NCBI GenBank assembly: GCA_020722815.1
Contig: DYKB01000030.1
Span: 1-64,000, forward strand
Length of the DNA: 64,000 nt
DNA from: Caldithrix sp.
GTDB taxonomy: Bacteria; Zhuqueibacterota; Zhuqueibacteria; Thermofontimicrobiales; Sulfurfontimicrobiaceae
Direction of reading: 5' to 3'
In this document: positions 57,742-64,000 of the stretch, piece by piece
Position numbering within the stretch: position 1 is the stretch's first letter
Layout of the letters: the number at the start of each line of letters is the position of its first letter
Program-made: the position numbers and the translations under genes
Notes under the pieces: model-generated
Seen by the model: only the letters and a program-made list of their open reading frames with translations
Databases searched by the model: none
Told to the model about the DNA's origin: nothing

Positions 57742-58764
57742 TTAATTTTCCGGAGGGACCGGCGGAAGCGGTAAATTTTCTATTTCCGCCGGTTCTTCAT
57801 TAAACAGAATTAAGGTCGTAATCACCGTGGCTAATCCCGCACTCCCGATTAAAAAATATTTATTTTTATAAAAAGGTGGGGCCGATATTGGCCTGAGCGC
57901 TAAGTTTAAAGTTACATCTTCATTCGTCGTTGGAATAATTTTCCCACCAAGACGTCGAAAATTCTTTTTTTCAATTCGATAATATAATGTATCGGCATTG
58001 GAACTGGAAGGGAAAAAATGCGAAAAATAACCCCAGCTATTTGTATATTCAACAGCAACCTGACCGCTTTTTAAGGCTAAAGAGACTTTTGCCTGTTCAA
58101 TTGGTTCAGCCGTTTTCCATTTTTTAATGTAACCAGAAATTGTTAAAGAAATTTCGTTTAAGGTAATGTTGAGGACCGGATTTTCCTGAGAAAGGGTTAA
58201 ATAACCATATCGGGAGGCGAAGCCTTGCTTTTTAATTCGATACGTGATAACCCGGCCCAGATCATCAGCTATTAATGGAGCTGAAAATTTTCCGGAATCA
58301 TCCGTTGTCGTATCAGGAAGAATAATGTCCCCGATTCGAAGCTGAATTTGGGCAGTGGGAACCGGCTTTTGCGTCTTTGCTTCAACAACCTGTCCAGCCA
58401 GATGCACCGGCGGTACCTGATCCGTCGAAAGTTCCATTTTAATGATAATCGGTTCATTAATCGCCTGGATGAGAATATTTCCTCGCGTTGGTTGATAACC
58501 GGGTGCAGATACAAAATACTTTAATGACTTTCCCACATCATCGGAAGTACACCGGAAAATAAAAAAGCCAAATTGGTCTGTTTTGTTCACTGGCTGACGC
58601 AGGGAATCAAGTTGGAAGACTATTTCAGCAAACTGGATATTTTTATCCGTTTTATCTTCCATAACACTTCCGGTAATAACAATCTTTTCCAAATTTTGAC
58701 TTTGAACAATGAATAGCCAGCAGATAATGATGAAAAAAGTTTTGAGTAATATTTTTGCAGTCAT
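57742..58764 (-). CDS. Exported protein with three carboxypeptidase-regulatory-like repeats and a C-terminal membrane anchor
   Basis: The 340-residue protein has a signal peptide (1-22), then three repeats of about 90 residues (ITGSVMEDKTDKNIQFAEI; LAGQVVEAKTQKPVPTAQI; ISGYIKKWKTAEPIEQAKV) of the CarboxypepD_reg-like fold, then a membrane helix (FLIGSAGLATVITTLILF) with a short acidic/proline tail. No enzymatic part. The pattern suggests a surface or periplasmic scaffold that holds its 2,094-residue neighbour; the stop lies 29 nt before that gene's start, so the two are an operon. Function is inferred from position only. Confidence 0.75.
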   Translation of the reverse strand: MTAKILLKTFFIIICWLFIVQSQNLEKIVITGSVMEDKTDKNIQFAEIVFQLDSLRQPVNKTDQFGFFIFRCTSDDVGKSLKYFVSAPGYQPTRGNILIQAINEPIIIKMELSTDQVPPVHLAGQVVEAKTQKPVPTAQIQLRIGDIILPDTTTDDSGKFSAPLIADDLGRVITYRIKKQGFASRYGYLTLSQENPVLNITLNEISLTISGYIKKWKTAEPIEQAKVSLALKSGQVAVEYTNSWGYFSHFFPSSSNADTLYYRIEKKNFRRLGGKIIPTTNEDVTLNLALRPISAPPFYKNKYFLIGSAGLATVITTLILFNEEPAEIENLPLPPVPPEN

Positions 58765-58838
58765 TTTTATTCCTGATTAAATTTTGGAAAACTAATATAT
58801 GGTGCAAATAACTTTTTTACAGGAATCGCTTCATTTAT

Positions 58839-58980
58839 GTAACCGCTCACAGGGTGGCGGGAATCTGTCATTCCCGCATGTTTTTGGCGGGCATCCATTC
58901 TTTTTCAGACCAAAGGATGCCCGATAAAAGCATTCGGGCATGACAGAAGCTATTATTTTAGCATACCTGTAAACGGTTAC
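58839..58980. repeat. Element A, copy A6 (142 bp, best preserved)
   Basis: Ends GTAACCGCTCACAGGGTGG and CATACCTGTAAACGGTTAC. Hairpin 1: TCATTCCCGCATGTTTTTGG CGGGCATCC; hairpin 2: GGATGCCCGATAAAAGCATT CGGGCATGACA. Confidence 0.9.
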
Positions 58981-59016
58981 TCGTTTATCGCTATAATTAT
59001 ATAATTATAATTTTGT

Positions 59017-59179
59017 TACCGTACACTTTTTTGCATTATTTAAATGATTCATTTTTAGACCACGCTTAATGCCCTCACCCCAACCCTCTCTCAAAGGGAG
59101 AGGGCGTAGCTATTCCCTCTCCCCCTGGGAGAGGGTTAGGGTGAGGGCAGACTTTGCTTAATCAAAAAGTGTACGGTAG
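59017..59179. repeat. Element B, copy B7 (163 bp, best preserved)
   Basis: Perfect terminal inverted repeat TACCGTACACTTTTT / AAAAAGTGTACGGTA, subterminal GATTCATTTTTAGACCACGC, and core CCCTCACCCCAACCCTCTCTC ... GGGAGAGGGTTAGGGTGAGGGC. Lies 37 bp from A6. No gene in 58765-59214. Confidence 0.9.
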
Positions 59180-59214
59180 TGAATTATAATAAAAATATCA
59201 TTCAATTTCAATAT

Positions 59215-61500
59215 TTATTTCAAGAACAGCATTTTCCGTCTCAGCATTTGGTCAAAGTTTCGGGCTGAATAAATATAGATGCCGGAACTCACCACCCTGC
59301 CAGCATTATCTCTGCCATCCCAGATAATTTCTTTGTTCCCGGCAGTTTGATGAGCCGTTACCAACGTCTTTACTTCATCACCCTTAATATTATAAATTTT
59401 TAATTCCACCCGGGAGGGTTTGGCAAGCGAATAATGAATCCGCGTGCTCTGGTTGAACGGATTGGGATAGTTTGGTGACAAAGTAAATTGCGCCGGGCTG
59501 GAAGAATTTTCCCCCATACGAACTGCTGTTGATCGTTGCACCTGAATGAGTTTTCCGCCACCGGCCCGAAGGGGCACCGTAAAAGTTACGCCATTCGGAG
59601 TGGCTTCATAATCAATCGAAATCCAGTTATCCAATTGCACATCAAAGTATTGCAAATCCTCAATTTGGCTGTGAACAACAAGGCGACTTTCCACTGAATC
59701 ACGATAACTGGCATTTGTCACCATCACAAAATCATGATTCGCCTCATCTTTGAAAAAACCGATGATCAGATTAGCGTCAGGAGTTCCGGACTCCACCCAA
59801 CTGTCGATCGGCAAGGATTGACCACCCGACCGTCCTGTCCCGGTATGATAAACGCCGAGAGATTTTAAATTTAACAGGTGCGGTCCCAGTCGATTGATTT
59901 CGGCATTCACTTTTTGCAGCGAGGTAAAAATTTGATCCCGGTCCGGGGAACCGGTCACTCCCCAATCCGCATGCCAATGAAACCAGATCAGCGCTTTGAC
60001 TCCATAAGCCAGCGAGGTATACACCAACCAGCGATGTTCCGCTTCATTCGGTGTGCGCCAGTTTAAATTATATGCATCTGTCCCGATTGCCTGAATGATA
60101 TTACAAAAAGGAATATCGTATCGCATCGCCCACTTTCGGATAGTCGCCAGATTATAAAAATAGTAATCGCCGTCACGGCCGTTGTGAAAAATATAGCGAT
60201 CGTAACTCAATAGTTCCGGCCTGGTAATATCCAGGAAGCTTTCAACATATTGATCATATTCATCGTCATCGCCCGGAAAAAGATTGATAAAGCCGAGCCG
60301 GGTGGGATCCTTTTTGCGGAGGTAGTTCACCACCTTGCCGAGATTTTGAAAAGCAGGCGTCCTGGGTTCATCAACGATAAAATAACCGATGACATTGGGA
60401 TGATGCCTGTACTTTTCAATGACAGGATCAAGATTCGCCAGCATCTCATTGGTAATCACTGGTGGAAAATTGTCATCATCGGCACGCAGATAGGCGTCAC
60501 CACCCACCAGGTTCGTAATAATCAACAGGCATTTCATGTTGAATTTTTCCACCATTGCCATGGCTTCATCGGTTGGAGCAACCCATAGCACAACATCGAA
60601 ATTTGCTTTATGATAATAATCAAACACCTGTTCATCGTAAGGTGGCGGGTACCAGGCATAGGGTGGCGACCAGGCACTGAGCAAGAACTCCTGCTGGCGC
60701 CAGTATTCATCCACAACCGCGGCTTCATAAATACTTGCAGTTGTATCGTCACTGGATATGACCGATAACCGGATTGGATAAGTGCCTGTCTGATCACAGC
60801 GAAACTTCCAATTCAAGGTATCGGAATTATCCGGAGACAATATCCCATGATCGGTTTCGGCCACTCCTTCAACCAGTTGAAATTCATCGGGCAAATATAA
60901 GCGTGATCGGATGCTGCCTGACTCATCGCCGCGGTTCCCGATAATGGCCGACCAGGGGATTTGCTCACCCGGCTTTATTACGGTCCGGAGCGGCTTGAAA
61001 CTGATAATCTTACTCTTAACACCCAGCCGGACGATACGGATATAGTCAATTTCGATTTCACTTCCAATTCGCGCCAGCAAGGTTAAACGGCTTAATTGAC
61101 GAATCTGACCCAGCCAACTGCTTTTTTTAAAAAGCGGAATATCATATTCATGAAAAACATTATCCCCCCTAACTTGAAATTTTTCAAATCCAAGGAACGT
61201 CGAATCACCATTCCAGGATATCACAGCAGATTGCGGGCCATCGACTTTCATCCTTATTTGTAACATTCCATAATCACGTGCCGACAGTTCCATCGCTGGT
61301 CCAATAAGCTGCGCCCAATCGCCGACTACTTTCGCTTTCAGCCTACCGTCGCGGACACGAAGGTCTGTCAGGGTATTGGCAATTTGCCATCCCTCCACAT
61401 CACCGTTTTGATTGAACTCCCAGGCGATGCCAATTTCTATGGTGTGACCGTTGGATACAGTCAGAAAGAACAGCATGATAACACAGATTAAAAATTTCAT
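59215..61500 (-). CDS. Exported TIM-barrel glycoside-hydrolase-like protein with T9SS tail
   Basis: ATG 61500 is chosen because GAGAGGAAAT lies upstream and a signal peptide (MKFLICVIMLFFLTVSNGHT) begins there. About 30-170 is a carbohydrate-binding-like beta domain (GDWAQLIGPAMELSARDYG); 180-275 an Ig-like domain; about 285-580 a TIM-barrel (FDVVLWVAPTDEAMAMV, VIGYFIVDEPRTP with a candidate acid/base Glu, SYDRYIFHNGRDGDYYF, VKALIWFHWHADWG). I cannot place it in a numbered GH family; GH42/GH5-like clan A is likely. T9SS module LSPNYPNPFNQ ... RKMLFLK (PNPFNQ variant). Single gene. Confidence 0.8.
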   Translation of the reverse strand: MKFLICVIMLFFLTVSNGHTIEIGIAWEFNQNGDVEGWQIANTLTDLRVRDGRLKAKVVGDWAQLIGPAMELSARDYGMLQIRMKVDGPQSAVISWNGDSTFLGFEKFQVRGDNVFHEYDIPLFKKSSWLGQIRQLSRLTLLARIGSEIEIDYIRIVRLGVKSKIISFKPLRTVIKPGEQIPWSAIIGNRGDESGSIRSRLYLPDEFQLVEGVAETDHGILSPDNSDTLNWKFRCDQTGTYPIRLSVISSDDTTASIYEAAVVDEYWRQQEFLLSAWSPPYAWYPPPYDEQVFDYYHKANFDVVLWVAPTDEAMAMVEKFNMKCLLIITNLVGGDAYLRADDDNFPPVITNEMLANLDPVIEKYRHHPNVIGYFIVDEPRTPAFQNLGKVVNYLRKKDPTRLGFINLFPGDDDEYDQYVESFLDITRPELLSYDRYIFHNGRDGDYYFYNLATIRKWAMRYDIPFCNIIQAIGTDAYNLNWRTPNEAEHRWLVYTSLAYGVKALIWFHWHADWGVTGSPDRDQIFTSLQKVNAEINRLGPHLLNLKSLGVYHTGTGRSGGQSLPIDSWVESGTPDANLIIGFFKDEANHDFVMVTNASYRDSVESRLVVHSQIEDLQYFDVQLDNWISIDYEATPNGVTFTVPLRAGGGKLIQVQRSTAVRMGENSSSPAQFTLSPNYPNPFNQSTRIHYSLAKPSRVELKIYNIKGDEVKTLVTAHQTAGNKEIIWDGRDNAGRVVSSGIYIYSARNFDQMLRRKMLFLK

Positions 61501-61670
61501 CGTGATTTCCTCTCTCCTGTAATAAGTCATTGAATACCGGATTTTTTATAAATCCTTTGTTCAGGTTCACTTTGTACCAAACAAGCTATCACTATTTTCA
61601 AGTTGTATATGAAGAATTTTATAAATCTTCATATTAAAGGAACAAGGAATTTTCGTACCAGCAGCCCCCC

Positions 61671-63596
61671 TCATTTCATTAAAACCATTTTTCGTACGAG
61701 GGTAAAATTATTCACCCAAAGCTGGTAGACATAAATACCGCTGGTCATTTTCAGTCCCAACTCATTCTGGCCATTCCAGGTAACCAGATAATAGCCGGCG
61801 GTTTGAAATTGCCTGTCTACCAACGTCAGCACCTCTTCCCCAACCAGATTGAATATTTTCAAGGTTACCTCGCCAGCGGCAGCTAATGAGTACTGAATAT
61901 TCGTTTCAGGATTAAACGGATTGGGATAATTTTGGGCTAATTGAAAATTTCCAGGAATGGTGACTGTTTCGTTTAATTTTTCATCAATGAAATCTTTTTT
62001 GCCAATGACAACCTTAAAAGTCCGGATTGTCGGGGTATCGACTTCAGAAATAAAATATTCCGGAAAAAGCCGTAGATCGCGTGAAAGATTTAAGGAATCG
62101 TCAACCAGCCAGATATCAAATAGCTCTGGAAGCCCATGAAGGCCCCTAAAATCGAGTGTCACAGGCTCCCGGGCTGGTAGCTGCAAATGGAAGTCCCAGA
62201 CATCCCCATCTTCCGTAACTGGCCGGAAATCAGTGCAATAGTGCCCTGCCATCTGTTTCCATTCAGGATGATTAAAAAATAACGCAACACAATCAGCAAT
62301 TTGGGGTGGTTCCGGTCTGTCAAAATAATCCCATTCAATATGCGCCTGACGCGATTGGCCAATGCTATTATCACTATCTTTGTTATTTCTTGAATTGGCA
62401 ATAATTTGAATCATCCAGGCGAGTGAATTCTTCTGTAACGATTCCTCTTGATGAATTAATGACATCCCCTGAGAATGATTGGGGCGAATCAAAAGAGAAT
62501 CCTGAAAAGTCGACTGATTAAAAATCGCATATCCCTCAAATGGTTTTAGCACCCGCACTGGCTCTTGTAACGGATGATTCCAACGGCCCTGGTATGTTCG
62601 TAACGCGACCGGTTGATCGGATTTTCGATAAAGCTGCTGAATTGGTATTGGAAATGTAAATGGATTTCCAATATAATTCCAGCCAGGATGGAGTCGTATT
62701 AAAAAATCTGAATTTGTTGGTATCGAATTGGCGGGACCAAAAGAAACCACCTTTTGCGTATCCGGAAAGATTGTCCAAAAAGCGCTTCCAGGCGATACGG
62801 GGTTCATATTCTGCGTCGACTGTGCGATATTTGATGGAGAAACTGATGTGATATGATTTTTCGGAACCGATTGAGAAAAAGGTCCGGCAAATTCATATTT
62901 TTCCAGTTTCATTGGAATGGAAAAAAGTCGCCATTTTGAGATTGAATCTTCCTGAAAATGGTTTATTTTATAATAAAGTTCTCGTTCCGGAACCCGAACA
63001 CTTACGCAATAGGTGTTTTTTCCAGGGATTCGACTACGCAATGAATCGGCGTCAATTGCCTGAATAAAATATTCAATGCCATCAGAAGTCACCAGATTGG
63101 AAGGAATCCTGGCCTGATAAAAACTTCTCAGGCGAACCATTTTCTCCTGAATAAATTTTAAATCGCCACCCTTTCGAAAATTCAAACAGACATTGATATT
63201 GGGTTTATCATCAAGAATTTTGGCAATAATTAAAAATTCCTGATTAACATTTTGTGTCGTCACTGGAATATGAATAATTCGGGGCGGAAGCTTTGGCGGC
63301 TTCGTGTTATTGATTTCACTCGGCTGAGAATAAAAAAAATTCGATTTATTCACTATCGCACTATCGAACGTTGATTGCGATGAATCAATTTTTACCGAAT
63401 CGTGCCGCTTGTTATTCTTTTGGAGACTGTTAATAAATTTCTCAAAAGAAGGATTTTTCTGAGTGACTTCAATTGTATTTTTGTACAAATGTTGAAGATT
63501 CTGGCTTGAATCTTGAGTATACACAAATCCCGGTGTTATCAGCCAGCAAAGAAAAATCAAAAGTATCAATTTCCCTTCACGTGCCTGGCGATTCAT
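61671..63596 (-). CDS. Exported T9SS protein of unknown function, related to the end of the 2,094-residue protein
   Basis: GGAGG precedes ATG 63596; signal peptide about 1-27. The first 200 residues are low in motif content with an Ig-like part (IHIPVTTQNVNQEFLII). About 225-470 contains RLFSIPMKLEKYEF, SAFWTIFP and GWNYIGNPFTFPI, which parallel MISIPLILDQPALP, AYWFIA and WTMIGNPFNFPIS in the giant protein; both then have CVALFFNHPEWKQMAG or VRFPHLDWKERAE and YxTDFRP. The end is a T9SS module (LAQNYPNPFNP ... RKMVLMK). Shared domain of unknown function; no catalytic residues. Confidence 0.8.
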   Translation of the reverse strand: MNRQAREGKLILLIFLCWLITPGFVYTQDSSQNLQHLYKNTIEVTQKNPSFEKFINSLQKNNKRHDSVKIDSSQSTFDSAIVNKSNFFYSQPSEINNTKPPKLPPRIIHIPVTTQNVNQEFLIIAKILDDKPNINVCLNFRKGGDLKFIQEKMVRLRSFYQARIPSNLVTSDGIEYFIQAIDADSLRSRIPGKNTYCVSVRVPERELYYKINHFQEDSISKWRLFSIPMKLEKYEFAGPFSQSVPKNHITSVSPSNIAQSTQNMNPVSPGSAFWTIFPDTQKVVSFGPANSIPTNSDFLIRLHPGWNYIGNPFTFPIPIQQLYRKSDQPVALRTYQGRWNHPLQEPVRVLKPFEGYAIFNQSTFQDSLLIRPNHSQGMSLIHQEESLQKNSLAWMIQIIANSRNNKDSDNSIGQSRQAHIEWDYFDRPEPPQIADCVALFFNHPEWKQMAGHYCTDFRPVTEDGDVWDFHLQLPAREPVTLDFRGLHGLPELFDIWLVDDSLNLSRDLRLFPEYFISEVDTPTIRTFKVVIGKKDFIDEKLNETVTIPGNFQLAQNYPNPFNPETNIQYSLAAAGEVTLKIFNLVGEEVLTLVDRQFQTAGYYLVTWNGQNELGLKMTSGIYVYQLWVNNFTLVRKMVLMK

Positions 63597-63635
63597 TTAA
63601 TTCCTCCAACTTCCATGATGATAAAAATCGTGACT

Positions 63636-63730
63636 ATCCAGGTTCAAAGTTCAATAGTTTCCGGTTCAGGGCTCAGAAATATGAAAGTGAAGGTTCCTCA
63701 CCATGAACTATAAACCAGCCAACCTGTGTC
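63636..63730. repeat. Element D, copy 2
   Basis: CAGGTTCAAAGTTCAATAG and CCATGAACTATAAACCAGCC, then AACCTG, match the copy at 25431-25532 with changes. It directly follows the upstream end of the last gene. Confidence 0.55.
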
Positions 63731-63835
63731 GTATTACAACGTAAAGTTAAAAAAATAAATTTATTTAAAATTCTAAAATGAACCGTTTTATCTTGGCGGA
63801 AGTCGTTTTCAGTGAAAAATTGACCCCCGCTGTAT

Positions 63836-63916
63836 CTCCCCCATTTTCAAAAAAACGAAAATGGAGGAGAGAACCGGGCTTCTCTCCCCCAAATTCTGTT
63901 TTTTGGAATTTGGAGG
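63836..63916. repeat. Two adjacent hairpins (CTCCCCCATTTTC and CCCAAATTC types)
   Basis: CTCCCCCATTTTC pairs with GAAAATGGAGGAG around AAAAAAAC, and CCCAAATTC with GAATTTGG around a T-rich loop. The outer arms (GACCCCCGC and GGAGGGGGTTC) are also partly complementary, giving a cruciform-like element. The 62-codon minus ORF across it is an artefact. Nothing else is seen up to 64000. Confidence 0.7.
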
Positions 63917-64000
63917 AAGCAGGAGGGGGTTCTTCATTGATTGAGAACATCATTCATTTCTACTTTAGAATTTCAGGTTTGATGAGTCTTTTAAACTTAA

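Overview
The window looks like a chromosomal contig from a Gram-negative member of the FCB superphylum, most like Calditrichota, KSB1 or Ignavibacteriota. At least eleven ORFs end in a type IX secretion (T9SS) type-A sorting module: a hinge of the form QNYPNPFNP, a short FlgD-like beta domain, and a basic end such as KKMVLMK. A PorV/PorQ-family protein and a large TonB-dependent receptor are also present. Base composition is moderate to AT-rich. I saw no rRNA, tRNA, CRISPR array or prophage. Lineage is inferred from these family signatures only.

Layout. 0.4-7.6 kb (minus strand): three exported esterases and one T9SS protein of unknown function; the type-B carboxylesterase is split by an in-frame TAG. 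7.7-10.4 kb: mostly repeats, plus an NAD-dependent sugar epimerase/dehydratase. 10.4-17.2 kb (plus strand): six consecutive genes, all damaged (DUF3795, SAM methyltransferase, SRPBCC, FAD oxidoreductase, class C beta-lactamase-like hydrolase, GNAT-YoaP). 17.3-27.8 kb (minus): a 1,450-residue exported protein with three DUF4623-like units, a ROK regulator directly behind a GHL10-type glycoside hydrolase, and a single-unit DUF4623-like paralogue. 28.2-35.7 kb (minus): a five-gene envelope operon (TonB-dependent receptor, T9SS-exported protein, PorV/PorQ, two small beta-barrels) with a candidate operator palindrome upstream. 36.1-51.0 kb: a sugar-metabolism region with an FAD oxidoreductase, a chimeric secreted-protein/hydantoinase ORF, a DUF5009/HGSNAT-like membrane acyltransferase, a second GHL10 hydrolase, a nonsense-interrupted AGE epimerase, a DUF4434 protein, a Gfo/Idh/MocA oxidoreductase and a sugar isomerase; an AT-rich restriction-modification cassette sits inside it. 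51.4-63.6 kb (minus): a 2,094-residue FG-GAP/UnbV/FN3-type exported protein, its upstream partner, a TIM-barrel hydrolase and another T9SS protein.

How it may work together (inference). Exported hydrolases, the receptor/PorV operon and cytosolic sugar enzymes suggest capture and breakdown of an extracellular glycan or esterified polymer, with amino-sugar chemistry hinted at by the DUF5009 and AGE families. The ROK protein is the only transcription regulator I recognise, and the palindrome before the receptor operon is a reasonable target for it.

The intergenic DNA is full of small dispersed elements with terminal or internal inverted repeats (named A-G here), including one element nested in another with an 8-bp direct repeat at the junction. 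Nine genes carry frameshifts or premature stops. All six premature stops could have arisen by one C-to-T change from a CAA, CAG or CGA codon. This could be genuine gene decay or, for homopolymer indels, partly assembly error; the sequence alone does not decide.
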